This document shows positions 15,362 through 23,890 of a DNA stretch of 64,000 nt, one piece after another; position 1 is the stretch's first letter, and every line of letters begins with the position of its first letter. Under the pieces are notes generated by a model. The model saw only the letters and a program-made list of their open reading frames with translations. It did not search any database and had not been told where the DNA came from. This stretch comes from Paenibacillus ferrarius (GTDB lineage: Bacteria > Bacillota > Bacilli > Paenibacillales > NBRC-103111), in the NCBI RefSeq assembly GCF_002027705.1, contig NZ_MBTG01000007.1:116432-180431 (forward strand). Direction: 5' to 3'. The position numbers and the translations under genes are program-made.

Positions 15362-16725
15362 GCCTTAAGCTCAAAATCACTTTATGGGTTTCCGCCGGAC
15401 TTATGCTGATCCTTTTTTTCAGCTTCACCTTCGTTTATTACATGTTCATTCGGGTTACCACCAAAGGCGAGGTGGAGCTGCTGAAAGAGAAGGCACGAAC
15501 TCTCCTGCTCAAGGATTTGCCGACCCATCCGGAGTACTGGCAGAACAACTCACAGATGGATGAGCTCCTTATCCCGCAAGAGATGCTGCGATATATCGCT
15601 CCAGATTCGAAGGTCGTTCATCAAATTTATTCCGATGAGAAGCTCATTAGCTACCCTGCGAGTTATGTAAACAAAGAAACCGTAGTATTAGAAACGGCTG
15701 CAGACGGCATTTTTATCTTTGTACAAATGCCTGTGTACCAAGAAGGGCATCAGGTCGCTACTTTAGAAATCGGGCGAAATCTGCGAAGGCTTGGCGAATA
15801 CTCGAGTATGCTCATATCCATTCTTTTATTAACTTCCACCGGGGCTCTGATTCTAGCTCTCCTTGGGGGTTATTTCTACACGAACGTGCTCTTTCGTCCG
15901 CTCCAGCAGCTTGTAACCACCATGCAAAACATTGAAAAAAGCGGCTCTTTCCGGCATATCAGCATGCCAGCCAAGATGACCAATGATGAATTAACGATGC
16001 TTGGGGCGACCTTCAACAGGATGATTGATCGGTTGCAGGATATGTTTCAAAAGCAGGAGCAGTTCCTCGCAGATGCCTCCCATGAGCTGCGTACGCCGCT
16101 CACCATCATTGAGAGCTATGCCAGCCTGCTGCGAAGATGGGCGTTTCGGGATGATCAATTACGGGAGGAAGCGCTTGAAGCGATTATCTCCGAATCTGCA
16201 CAGCTGAAGGTGCTTACCCAGAACCTGCTTTCCCTCACCAAGATCGAGCAGGAAAACGGTGAGAACAGCGTTTCCTTCAATCTTATTCCGATCCTGGAAC
16301 AAACAGCCGCTTCGCTGCGGCTTACCTCTGGCAGAGAGATTCAGGTTCAGATCGCTTCAGGCTTGAAAGAGCTTCTTATGACGGGGGATCCGCATAAGAT
16401 CAGGCAGCTGATCATCATTTTGGTCGATAATGCGCTCAAGTACAGCCAGGAAAGGGTTGAGCTTGACGTAGACCTCAAGGACAACAAATCGGTTGAAATC
16501 AAGGTCACGGATCAAGGCATTGGCATAGCCGAAAACGAATTGCCTCACCTATTTGACCGTTTCTATCGGACGGATAAAGCGAGGAATCGCAAACAGGGCG
16601 GAGCCGGCCTTGGACTAGCTATCGCCCATCATATCGTCCAGCAGCATGGGGGACAAATAGAGCTCCAAAGCCGCTTGGGCCATGGAACAATGGCATTGAT
16701 TACGCTCCCACAAACCTGTCAATGA
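15358..16725 (+). CDS. Sensor histidine kinase (YkoH/ArlS-like)
   Basis: A 455-residue membrane kinase. It has a membrane helix near 9-31, an extracytoplasmic domain of about 115 residues, a second helix near 150-172, HAMP near 173-228, HisKA with H242 in ADASHELRTPLTI, and an ATPase domain with DNALKYS, DQGIGI and GGAGLGLAI. It partners the preceding regulator through an ATGA overlap. The extracytoplasmic domain is strand-rich (FIFVQMPVYQEGHQVATLEIG), as in ArlS/YkoH-type sensors. The signal is unknown. Confidence 0.93.
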   Translation: MSLKLKITLWVSAGLMLILFFSFTFVYYMFIRVTTKGEVELLKEKARTLLLKDLPTHPEYWQNNSQMDELLIPQEMLRYIAPDSKVVHQIYSDEKLISYPASYVNKETVVLETAADGIFIFVQMPVYQEGHQVATLEIGRNLRRLGEYSSMLISILLLTSTGALILALLGGYFYTNVLFRPLQQLVTTMQNIEKSGSFRHISMPAKMTNDELTMLGATFNRMIDRLQDMFQKQEQFLADASHELRTPLTIIESYASLLRRWAFRDDQLREEALEAIISESAQLKVLTQNLLSLTKIEQENGENSVSFNLIPILEQTAASLRLTSGREIQVQIASGLKELLMTGDPHKIRQLIIILVDNALKYSQERVELDVDLKDNKSVEIKVTDQGIGIAENELPHLFDRFYRTDKARNRKQGGAGLGLAIAHHIVQQHGGQIELQSRLGHGTMALITLPQTCQ

Positions 16726-16917
16726 AAACATTATAATGAGATTCCCATCATTTTCTCAGAAACCCTAGGAACCCCTGTTACAGCAAGGGAATCAAGGTTG
16801 CAAGGTAAATAATAGGCGAAATTTCATTTGGTATACTGGGTTTAGTGAACGGCCAACACACAAGTCAGCCTTAAAACTTTCTTGTGAATGGCGATAAACA
16901 CTAAGGAGGCAAACCAG

Positions 16918-17430
16918 ATGAAAAATCAACAATTATGGTACAAGAAACTAGTCGTAGCGGCTTTGACCGTTTCCATAGGGCTTTCAACAGGAATTGTCAG
17001 CGCGCCCCATCAAGCAGAGGCGGCGACAGCAAACGCAGCTATTACAGCAACTTCTCGTGCGAACCAAGTGATTTCGATCGGTAAAAACTACTTAGGGCGA
17101 CCTTATCAATTCGGCGCAAAAGCGGGTCAAACACGAACCTTCGACTGTTCTTCCTTTACGCAATATGTGTTCCAGCGGATTGGCGTCAGCCTGCCGCGGA
17201 CCTCTAAGCAGCAAGCCAAAGTTGGCAGCTACGTGTCCAGAAGCAACCTTCGTGCAGGGGATCTCGTATTCTTCTCGATTCCAGGCAAACCTGGCGTGAT
17301 TAACCACGTCGCCATCTACATGGGCAATGGCAACCTGCTGCAAACGTATGGTGCAGGCGGTGTACGCATTACCAACATTCAAAGCGGAACTTGGTCATCC
17401 CGTTACATGACCGCTCGCCGCGTACTATAG
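16918..17430 (+). CDS. Secreted NlpC/P60 cell-wall peptidase
   Basis: A 170-residue secreted peptidase predicted to cut stem-peptide bonds (gamma-D-Glu to diamino acid type) in peptidoglycan. A signal peptide covers residues 1-35, ending AEA before ATANAA. The catalytic Cys is C76 in FDCSSFTQYVF, and the catalytic His is H129 in VINHVAIYMGNGN. No SH3 or LysM domain is present, so this is the minimal form. AAGGAGG is 8 bases before the ATG used; an upstream in-frame start at 16888 is not needed. Confidence 0.93.
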   Translation: MKNQQLWYKKLVVAALTVSIGLSTGIVSAPHQAEAATANAAITATSRANQVISIGKNYLGRPYQFGAKAGQTRTFDCSSFTQYVFQRIGVSLPRTSKQQAKVGSYVSRSNLRAGDLVFFSIPGKPGVINHVAIYMGNGNLLQTYGAGGVRITNIQSGTWSSRYMTARRVL

Positions 17431-17440
17431 AATTACAGAG

Positions 17441-17470
17441 ATAACCCTCAGCCATCCGGCTCGAGGGTTA
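17441..17470. terminator. Terminator of the NlpC/P60 gene
   Basis: ATAACCCTC-AGCC pairs with GGCT-C-GAGGGTTAT around an ATCC loop. T-rich sequence follows on the plus side. Confidence 0.8.
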
Positions 17471-17500
17471 TTCGTTGTTTAATCCATCGCGATTGTTCCC

Positions 17501-17959
17501 TTAGTAGCGGATATACGCCTCAACATAATTCTCCTTCAGTCCTCGTTTGCGCACCCTGATCTGCAGCAGGCGCTGCTTGTAGCTTACTCTAGCCGTTCTA
17601 GGCATGACTAGGGTCGGCAGCTTCACGATCTGGCTCTTGCCGCTTAGAAAGCCGGTTAGCTTGATCTGATTCGACTTGACATACACTTGCAGCGCTCGTG
17701 GATCTTCAGCTTTGGCAATCTTCACTTTGATGATGACGTGTTCATGCGTCTCAAAGATTTCCGCTCCAGCGGAGTTATGAGCAGAAATGCCAGAATCCAT
17801 ACCTGGCATCGCTTTTTTCAGCATGTCCTGTACATATCCCTCAACCCACGTCATATTATCTAGAAAGGTCTGCCCATTTTCAGCAAAAGGCAGTTTCTGC
17901 CCAAGGAACTTCTCAACCTGCTCCCACTTCAGCCAAGGATGGCGATTAAACCCGCTCAA
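17501..17959 (-). CDS. Hsp20/alpha-crystallin family protein
   Basis: A small heat-shock-like protein of about 152 residues. The C-terminal two-thirds shows the alpha-crystallin strand pattern (FETHEHVIIKVKIAKAEDP, QIKLTGFLSG, LQIRVRKRG). The family's usual C-terminal IxI is not obvious. GAGGTG touches ATG 17965 but is 6 bases before TTG 17959, so TTG is the likely start. It is divergent from gerP, and both promoters carry CATATACTG, suggesting mother-cell expression during sporulation as for coat-associated Hsp20 proteins such as CotP. Confidence 0.75.
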   Translation of the reverse strand: MSGFNRHPWLKWEQVEKFLGQKLPFAENGQTFLDNMTWVEGYVQDMLKKAMPGMDSGISAHNSAGAEIFETHEHVIIKVKIAKAEDPRALQVYVKSNQIKLTGFLSGKSQIVKLPTLVMPRTARVSYKQRLLQIRVRKRGLKENYVEAYIRY

Positions 17960-17982
17960 GTCCATCACCTCATTTTCCCTAG

Positions 17983-18010
17983 CAGTATATGTGCCTACAC
18001 CCTGATGTGA
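17983..18010 (-). promoter_or_regulatory. Putative SigK-like promoter of the Hsp20 gene
   Basis: Minus-strand CATATACTG (17983-17991) with TCACA (18006-18010) 14 bp upstream. It matches the CATAnnnTA-like SigK -10 approximately; the spacer is short. Confidence 0.4.
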
Positions 18011-18030
18011 TACCCTGCTGAAAAACAGAG

Positions 18031-18059
18031 CACCTCTGGGCGAATACCCACATATACTG
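18031..18059 (+). promoter_or_regulatory. Putative SigK-like promoter of the gerP operon
   Basis: CACC (18031-18034), a 16-bp spacer and CATATACTG (18051-18059). It has the SigK AC/CATA pattern and is a mirror of the promoter on the other strand. Confidence 0.5.
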
Positions 18060-18097
18060 GAGTGTGATAAGACAGATAGAAACAAGGGAGATCGACT

Positions 18098-18322
18098 ATG
18101 CCTTCAATCGTAGGGAATGTCAAAATCATCAGCGTGGGACCGAGTTCCGTCGTCCACTTCGGCGACTCCTTCATTATCGCGCCAACCAGCTCCTCCAAAA
18201 CATTCGCTGGAGCAGGCTCCTTCAATACCGGAGACTTCCCACGCGTCTATAATGCTTATAGCACTACCGTCACCAATGATTCCGATCTTATAGAAACGAA
18301 TGCCAGTGGACTGATTATCTAG
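18098..18322 (+). CDS. gerPA: Spore germination protein, GerPA/GerPF family
   Basis: 74 residues beginning MPSIVGNVKIISVGPSSVVH, with GDSF and SSSKTFAGAGSFNTGDF, the signature shared by GerPA and GerPF. These small proteins act in the spore coat and help germinants reach inner receptors. AAGGGAG precedes the ATG. It is the first gene of a five-gene operon. GerPA and GerPF are paralogues and only this one member is present here, so the letter is assigned by position. Confidence 0.85.
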   Translation: MPSIVGNVKIISVGPSSVVHFGDSFIIAPTSSSKTFAGAGSFNTGDFPRVYNAYSTTVTNDSDLIETNASGLII

Positions 18323-18385
18323 GATTCTCCTGTTAGGAACTTATAGCCGGGAATTAGGCCAAGTAGAGCGAGGTGTTCATGAGCA

Positions 18386-18595
18386 ATGAACTGGTATATT
18401 CACCAGACGATTATGATTCAACATTTGAAAGTAGACTCTGTCTCCAACTCCTCCGTTCTGCAAATTGGCACCGCTGGCTCTATCCGCTCGTTGTCTAATC
18501 TATATAATACAGGCGGCTTTGTAGAACCTACGCCACAGCTTGGAACATCTTCAACGAATCCAGTTTCTCTTGTACCTCTGCCTCCTCCAACTTAA
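18386..18595 (+). CDS. gerPB: Spore germination protein GerPB
   Basis: 69 residues starting MNWYIHQTIMIQHLKVDSVS, with SSVLQIGTAGSIRSLSNLYN and GGFVEPTPQ as in Bacillus GerPB. The start is preceded by GAGGTG. It lies 63 bp after gerPA and 94 bp before gerPC on the same strand. Confidence 0.9.
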   Translation: MNWYIHQTIMIQHLKVDSVSNSSVLQIGTAGSIRSLSNLYNTGGFVEPTPQLGTSSTNPVSLVPLPPPT

Positions 18596-18689
18596 TCTCG
18601 CCTGTAGTCGCCGCTGGGAGATACACAAATTTGCTTTTTTTGCAGATCAGGGTTCCCTTATGGAAACCGGAAGGAGGTGCTTATCCTAG

Positions 18690-19409
18690 ATGCATAACTC
18701 TATTACATGGCAGCAATGGGCTCAGCAGCTCTCCGCCTATATTGAAATGCAGAAGCAGCGCATCGACAAGCTTGAGGAAACCGTAACTAAGCTGCAAACA
18801 GACTTAACTGCCATGAAGGACCAGAAACGGTTCCATATTGATAAAATCGAGTACAATTTCGATCAGCTTAAAGTCGAAAAGCTGGATGGAACGCTGACTA
18901 TCGGCATCAGTCCAAGCGCGCTGGACAATATAGAAGACTTCACCGTGAATGGCTCGCATATGGGCAAAGATGCAGGGACTGAGGCCAACGTATTTGCCAA
19001 GAACCCTGGGCAGGAGATGGGGAGTGGTCAGGGACAAAGCACTTGGCAAGGGCAAGGCGTAAGACAAGGGCAAACTGAAGGGCAGGGGCAAGGAAATCCG
19101 TCTTTTGGCATTCAGCAGGAGGTATCAAGCGGGCTTGAGCATTATTTGCAATTTGGTCTTCAGGCGGATATGCAAAATATAGAGAATAAATATAAGTACG
19201 TGCTGGATGATGACTACAAAGACCTCATTATCGATGATATTCGCAAGCAGCTTGATACCCGCATTCAGCATTATGTCAACCAGTACCGCGGCGTAGGGTT
19301 CAAAGAGCCCATGGAAGCTGTAACGATGAGCATCACAGAGAGGACCAAACAAGACATACTTAGTGCAATTGAGAGTTACATATCAAGCCTGCCGAGGAAA
19401 GAGGGATAG
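18690..19409 (+). CDS. gerPC: Spore germination protein GerPC
   Basis: 239 residues. The N-terminal coiled coil (residues ~8-50, EMQKQRIDKLEETVTKLQTD) is followed by KIEYNFDQLKVEKLDGTLTI, the GerPC signature, and a C-terminal helical domain. Between them is a Gly/Gln-rich linker of roughly 40 residues (GQGQ and EGQGQ repeats) that looks expanded. GGAGGTG is 11 bases before the ATG. It is needed for coat permeability to germinants in Bacillus. Confidence 0.92.
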   Translation: MHNSITWQQWAQQLSAYIEMQKQRIDKLEETVTKLQTDLTAMKDQKRFHIDKIEYNFDQLKVEKLDGTLTIGISPSALDNIEDFTVNGSHMGKDAGTEANVFAKNPGQEMGSGQGQSTWQGQGVRQGQTEGQGQGNPSFGIQQEVSSGLEHYLQFGLQADMQNIENKYKYVLDDDYKDLIIDDIRKQLDTRIQHYVNQYRGVGFKEPMEAVTMSITERTKQDILSAIESYISSLPRKEG

Positions 19410-19411
19410 CG

Positions 19412-19594
19412 ATGTTTAACTTGAATGTGGAAAACAAACAGCTTTTTGTCGGAGATGTACGCATTATCGGGGTATCCAGTTCTTCCATTTTTCTCATTGG
19501 CGATACAGAAGTAGTATCCTTGTCCTCTATGTTCGATACACCTCCAGAATCCGTGATTATCTCTCCATTCATCCCTACAGCCGCGGAGCGATGA
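19412..19594 (+). CDS. gerPD: Spore germination protein GerPD
   Basis: 60 residues, MFNLNVENKQLFVGDVRIIG with SSSSIFLIGDTEVV, matching GerPD. It starts 2 bp after the gerPC stop, with AGAGGGAT as ribosome site inside gerPC. Confidence 0.9.
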   Translation: MFNLNVENKQLFVGDVRIIGVSSSSIFLIGDTEVVSLSSMFDTPPESVIISPFIPTAAER

Positions 19595-19597
19595 GCG

Positions 19598-20107
19598 ATG
19601 GCCCGATTATCCATCGTTGGTTACGTCAACATCAATGATTTATCCTCAAGCAGCGTCATGCATGTCGGAGATAACATAAGTACCGTGCTTCAAACTAGAG
19701 TCTTCGCGCTGCAGCGCGAAGTCCCTTTTTATTATGGGAACGAGGGCAGCTTCGCTGCTCATCCCCTTTTCCAGAGACCTTTCCCGATCCCTCAGCCGCC
19801 AGAGCCTTTCACAATGTGTGTGGATAATTTCGGCTCTTTCATTCGAGTTAAGGGTATCCGCATTCTGGGCATATCCTCCTCCTCTGTGCTCCAGATCGGC
19901 TCCAATCGCATCACAAGCGCTGAAACCAGGATCAAAAACATCCGGCAGTTCGTCACAGACAAGCCGGGCCCGAAAGAAAAAACAACGTTCGTCAAGCTGG
20001 GTAAGGCAGACGGGAGCGGCAACATCCAGAATTTCTTCGAATCGCCGCATGTCCCCCTAGCGCCTACTCGGCATGACGAAACCCAAAACGACCCCCCGCT
20101 TGTTTAA
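19598..20107 (+). CDS. gerPE: Spore germination protein GerPE
   Basis: 169 residues, longer than the ~130 usual for Bacillus. Two copies of the S-S-S-S-V-hydrophobic-GD/GS motif (SSSSVMHVGD near residue 15, SSSSVLQIGS near 95) show internal duplication. It starts 3 bp after the gerPD stop. The last codons and the TAA lie inside the terminator hairpin at 20087-20120, so the tail (RHDETQNDPPLV) may have been recruited from the terminator. No gerPF follows. Confidence 0.88.
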   Translation: MARLSIVGYVNINDLSSSSVMHVGDNISTVLQTRVFALQREVPFYYGNEGSFAAHPLFQRPFPIPQPPEPFTMCVDNFGSFIRVKGIRILGISSSSVLQIGSNRITSAETRIKNIRQFVTDKPGPKEKTTFVKLGKADGSGNIQNFFESPHVPLAPTRHDETQNDPPLV

Positions 20108-20120
20108 GCGAGGGGTCGTT
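20087..20120. terminator. Terminator shared by gerP and the GH18-SLH gene
   Basis: AACGACCCC-CGCTT pairs with AAGCG-GGGGTCGTT, with the gerPE stop codon in the loop. T and A runs flank the stem on both sides. Confidence 0.85.
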
Positions 20121-20130
20121 TGATGCCGGC

Positions 20131-21777
20131 TCACTTCGTGAGCAGCGGCTGGGCGCGGCTGAGCAGCGCCGCCATCTCCGCGCGCGTCAGCGACGCGCTG
20201 GGGCGGAACGTGCCGCCGGCGTAGCCGTCGACAAGGCCATAGCTGCTCATCGCAGCAATGGCCTCTGCCGACCAGCTGCCCGCTGGCACGTCAGAGAAGA
20301 CCTTCGCAGCGGCTCCGCCGCCGGACTGCGAAGTTAAGTGCAAAGCGCGGGAGAGCAGCACACTCATCTGCTCCCGCGTCATGATCTGATCCGGCGCGAA
20401 GCGATCGTCGCTGATCCCTTGGATCAGCCCGCTCTGCTTCGCGAGCTGAATCGACTGCCGCGCCCAGTGGGCGGCAGGCACATCAGAGAAAGAGGCGCTG
20501 CCTGAGCCCACCTCGCCGGTCAAGCCCAGCACGCGCACGATAATCGTCGCGGCTTCGGCTCTGGTAAGCGCCGCGTCGGGCGCGAACCGATCTGCGGCTG
20601 TGCCAAGCATCCAGCCGCGGTTCGCCGCGGCAAGCACGTCGGCTTGGGCCCAGTGCTTCTGCATATCGGTGAAATAGAAGCCGTTCGCCCACAGACTATA
20701 GTAATCCCAGGTATCGGAAGTTTCCTGATTGAGACTCCAGCTGCCAGTCCCTTTCAGCTGATATTTGCTGACCAGCTTTAACTTCGCCTTCAGCGACTGT
20801 TCGTTTTCAAACCAAACGGTGTAGTCCCCGATATCCAGATTCTTGCCATTGATGCTGTAAGCTGGATCTGTAGGACCAATCGAAAAAGTCGCTACAGGCG
20901 ACTGGCTTGCGGTATCATACCGTACCATTCCCTGATACGCATTCACCAGCTTCGTGATCGTCTGGGCTGACAAGCCTGCACCATCTGCCGCTGGATCTTG
21001 ATTCCAGTACCTTCCGTAGAAGGGAAGACCTAGTACAATTTTATTCGCCGGCGCCTGCTGGAGGGCATATTGAATGGATTTCTCGACAAAGGGCAAGCTA
21101 GCGACAGGCCCCGGAGTCGGATCTCCCGGGTAGCTTTCATCATAAGCCATGACCATTAAATAATCGCTCACCGCAGCTAAGGCCTTATAGTCATACAAAG
21201 CAATCCAGCTCGTGGTGGCTCCTGTCGGATTCGCTGCAACTGCGACAGAAACTTCCATCGTACTGGGCAGTTTATCGCGCAGCAGTTTAACGAAATCCGT
21301 GTATTTATCCCGATAGTCCGCGCCCACATTCTCGATATCCAGATTAATACCGTCCAACTGATTTTTTTGAATCGCTTGCACGATTTGATTGGCCAAATTC
21401 TCCCGATTATCAATCGCTTTTTCCCCAAGTGCCTGATCAAAATCATTACTTAGAAAAGGAACAACCTTTTTCCCTCTTTGGTGCATGTCTTTGACAAAAG
21501 AGGCTTGAAAGGAATCATCTATTTGCAAACTGCCATCTGCATTAATATGAAAATAGCTGGGTGAAACCTCATCTAGGGCTTGACCGCTTTTGTCTACTTG
21601 GGACGTATAAGAGCTTGAATTTCCAAAGTAAAGATAGGACATGGCAAAGGCACCCTGTGCCGAGCTTGCCTGAGCTTGTGTAACAGTGGTTTCGGAGTTC
21701 ACGGCAGCAGCGATTAATAACCCAGTCACCCCTAGTGTCAACAAACATTTCCGCCATAGTCTCTTCGTGGTTTTCAT
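20131..21777 (-). CDS. Secreted glycoside hydrolase family 18 protein with three SLH domains
   Basis: 548 residues. The signal peptide covers 1-37 (ending AQA). The GH18 barrel spans about 42-365, with the catalytic motif D142-G-I-N-L-D147-I-E149. Family members cut chitin or beta-1,4-GlcNAc links in peptidoglycan, like spore cortex or wall hydrolases. Three S-layer-homology domains at about 370-545 (FTDMQKHWAQADV, FSDVPAAHWARQSI, FSDVPAGSWSAEAI) would anchor it to the cell surface. The 3' SLH-coding part is much more GC-rich than the catalytic part. It ends at a terminator shared with gerP. Confidence 0.93.
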   Translation of the reverse strand: MKTTKRLWRKCLLTLGVTGLLIAAAVNSETTVTQAQASSAQGAFAMSYLYFGNSSSYTSQVDKSGQALDEVSPSYFHINADGSLQIDDSFQASFVKDMHQRGKKVVPFLSNDFDQALGEKAIDNRENLANQIVQAIQKNQLDGINLDIENVGADYRDKYTDFVKLLRDKLPSTMEVSVAVAANPTGATTSWIALYDYKALAAVSDYLMVMAYDESYPGDPTPGPVASLPFVEKSIQYALQQAPANKIVLGLPFYGRYWNQDPAADGAGLSAQTITKLVNAYQGMVRYDTASQSPVATFSIGPTDPAYSINGKNLDIGDYTVWFENEQSLKAKLKLVSKYQLKGTGSWSLNQETSDTWDYYSLWANGFYFTDMQKHWAQADVLAAANRGWMLGTAADRFAPDAALTRAEAATIIVRVLGLTGEVGSGSASFSDVPAAHWARQSIQLAKQSGLIQGISDDRFAPDQIMTREQMSVLLSRALHLTSQSGGGAAAKVFSDVPAGSWSAEAIAAMSSYGLVDGYAGGTFRPSASLTRAEMAALLSRAQPLLTK

Positions 21778-21922
21778 CCCTCATCTCCCCTTATCTGATC
21801 GGTTTCCGCTTCTTCTATCATCTTAGAAAGACAAGAAATGTGCTAGGAGTAAATATTGGAGAATTCGAAAAAACCGCTAGCCAGAGCCATTTGCTCCAAC
21901 TAGCGGTCTTCTTGTTTATCTT

Positions 21923-22840
21923 TTATTTGCGAAAAAATTGATAATGATTGCGGCCTTTCCCCTTCACTTGGTACAGTGCAGTATCCACTTCTTTCAACAG
22001 GGTCGCTGCATCCGCCACACCGGAGTGGCACATCGTAATTCCCATGCTGACCGTTGATCGGAAAATCTGGCCTTGTACTTCCCAGGGCTGTTCCACGCAT
22101 TGAATGATTCGCTCGGCCACACTGCTTACATGCTCCTCGCAATCGACAGTTGGCAAAATAATCGTGAACTCATCGCCGCCCATGCGCGCGAACATGTCTA
22201 CCTCACGAAGACAGCCCTGAATCCGCTGAGCGAATTCTTGCAAAAACGCATCCCCGACATCATGGCCCATCGTATCATTGACGACTTTAAAATCATCGAT
22301 ATCCAAATATAAAAGAGCAAACGCACGATTCGTCTGTTTGGACTGGACAAGCATCTGCTGCAGATGATCCTTAAACAACCGCCGGTTTGGCAAACCTGTC
22401 AAAGCATCATGAAAGGCCATGGCCACAAGCTGGCTCTCCTGATTTTTGCGCAGTGTGATATCATGAAGAACGAACGAAATTTCCGCTAATTCCCCCTGCT
22501 CATTGCGAATCGGTATCGCTGTGCATTCTAACCAGATGCATGCCTCATTCGCACTTTTCGCGCGAAATTCGAGCTTATTGCTGCGGTTTGTCTGCAGCGC
22601 TTTGATGAACATTTTATATAAATCCATTCGATATTCGGAATCAATGAAGTCTACTATTTGTTGAAAATCTTGAGGGATGAATCCGACTACCTGACCAAAA
22701 CTTTTGGAGGCGTATGTCAAATTCCCATGAACATCAAACGTGCAGAAGTAATCCCAAGCTTGCTCAATGAATTGGCGAACGAATGCATTGTTCTGAAACC
22801 ATGAAAGTTTAGCAAGGTCCAAATCAGTCTTTTGACTCAT
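21923..22840 (-). CDS. PAS-GGDEF diguanylate cyclase
   Basis: 305 residues if started at MSQKTDLDLAK (22840); AGAGGGGG lies 11 bases upstream. An earlier in-frame start at 22912 lacks a good site. A PAS domain covers about 20-130 and GGDEF about 140-300. The active-site GGDEF is intact (residues 221-225), and the RxxD inhibitory site (REVD, 212-215) is present, so it should make c-di-GMP with product inhibition. No transmembrane segment. The PilZ (26743) and HD-GYP (40642) genes in this window belong to the same signalling network. Confidence 0.93.
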   Translation of the reverse strand: MSQKTDLDLAKLSWFQNNAFVRQFIEQAWDYFCTFDVHGNLTYASKSFGQVVGFIPQDFQQIVDFIDSEYRMDLYKMFIKALQTNRSNKLEFRAKSANEACIWLECTAIPIRNEQGELAEISFVLHDITLRKNQESQLVAMAFHDALTGLPNRRLFKDHLQQMLVQSKQTNRAFALLYLDIDDFKVVNDTMGHDVGDAFLQEFAQRIQGCLREVDMFARMGGDEFTIILPTVDCEEHVSSVAERIIQCVEQPWEVQGQIFRSTVSMGITMCHSGVADAATLLKEVDTALYQVKGKGRNHYQFFRK

Positions 22841-23182
22841 GTCTTTCGTCGCCCCCTCTTGATTTCTGCCTAGAGACTTAGGTAGCTTAGCATGAGAACA
22901 TAAATTTTTCATAAAGATTACATCAACTTTAAGTCAATTCCTGTATAAAATTTGATGTTTTCTGCACTTTTTTGTATTTTCCGACATTATTCGCCATCAT
23001 TCGATATTTATCTACAGGGCGAATTACCTACTTCCAAGCAATAACTACACTATTTCTGTCGTTTTGTAAATAAATGGATAGAATTTTACGGGAGAATCGT
23101 TCTATAATGAAAGTAACCGCTGAGAATGGGGACACCATTATCTCTCAACAGAGCCGTTCCGTGACTGAGGAGGATTCATTTT

Positions 23183-23884
23183 ATGGCAGGAGAAACAATT
23201 TTAATCGTTGATGACGAGCAGGAAATCGTCCAGTTAATTCAACTATATTTAGCTAGAGAAGGGTACAAGGTCATCAGTGCCAATAATGGACATGATGTCT
23301 TCGCAATCGTTAAAGAACACAGGCCCGATTTAATTATTCTGGATATCCTTTTGCCAGGACTGGATGGCATTGAAGTGTGCCGGCAGCTCCGCAAAACGAA
23401 CAATACACCTATTCTATTCATCTCTTGCAAAAGCGAGGACATTGATATTATTCTCGGACTTAGCATGGGCGGCGATGACTATTTGACGAAGCCCTTTAGT
23501 CCAAGTCAGCTTGTCGCGAGAGTCAAAGCGCATTTGCGCCGCAACTCCATTCGCGAGCAGCATCAGGACGATCCGCAACTGGTGAAATTCCCTGGCCTCG
23601 AAATCGACCTCGTCAGTCATATCGTCCGAGTGAATGGTCAAAGCATTTCCCTATCCGCCAAGGAGTTCGACTTGCTTTCCCTAATGGCCAAAACGCCGAA
23701 CCGCGTATACAAAATTGAGCATCTGTTTGAACTTATATGGAGCTTGGACAGCATGGGCGACCCGCGAACCCTTATCGTACATATCAGCAATTTGCGGAAG
23801 AAGATAGAATCGAATCCAGCAGAGCCTCGCTACATTATTACGGTTCGCGGAGTTGGTTATAAATTTAACGGCGCTATCCTTTAG
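23183..23884 (+). CDS. Orphan response regulator, OmpR/PhoB family
   Basis: 233 residues, started by GAGGAGG 9 bases upstream. The receiver carries DDE, phospho-acceptor D54 in IILDILLPG, switch Ser in LFISCKSE and Lys in LTKPF. The winged helix carries LSAKEFDLLSL and TVRGVGYKF. No kinase gene adjoins. It is followed after 6 bp by the convergent DUF554 gene. Target genes are unknown. Confidence 0.92.
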   Translation: MAGETILIVDDEQEIVQLIQLYLAREGYKVISANNGHDVFAIVKEHRPDLIILDILLPGLDGIEVCRQLRKTNNTPILFISCKSEDIDIILGLSMGGDDYLTKPFSPSQLVARVKAHLRRNSIREQHQDDPQLVKFPGLEIDLVSHIVRVNGQSISLSAKEFDLLSLMAKTPNRVYKIEHLFELIWSLDSMGDPRTLIVHISNLRKKIESNPAEPRYIITVRGVGYKFNGAIL

Positions 23885-23890
23885 AAACGT

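Noticed and set aside
22841..23182. Possible riboswitch in the AT-rich gap between the GGDEF gene and the response regulator
   Set aside because: No conserved riboswitch core or terminator/antiterminator pair was seen; a TATAAT-like -10 near 23100 is enough to explain it.
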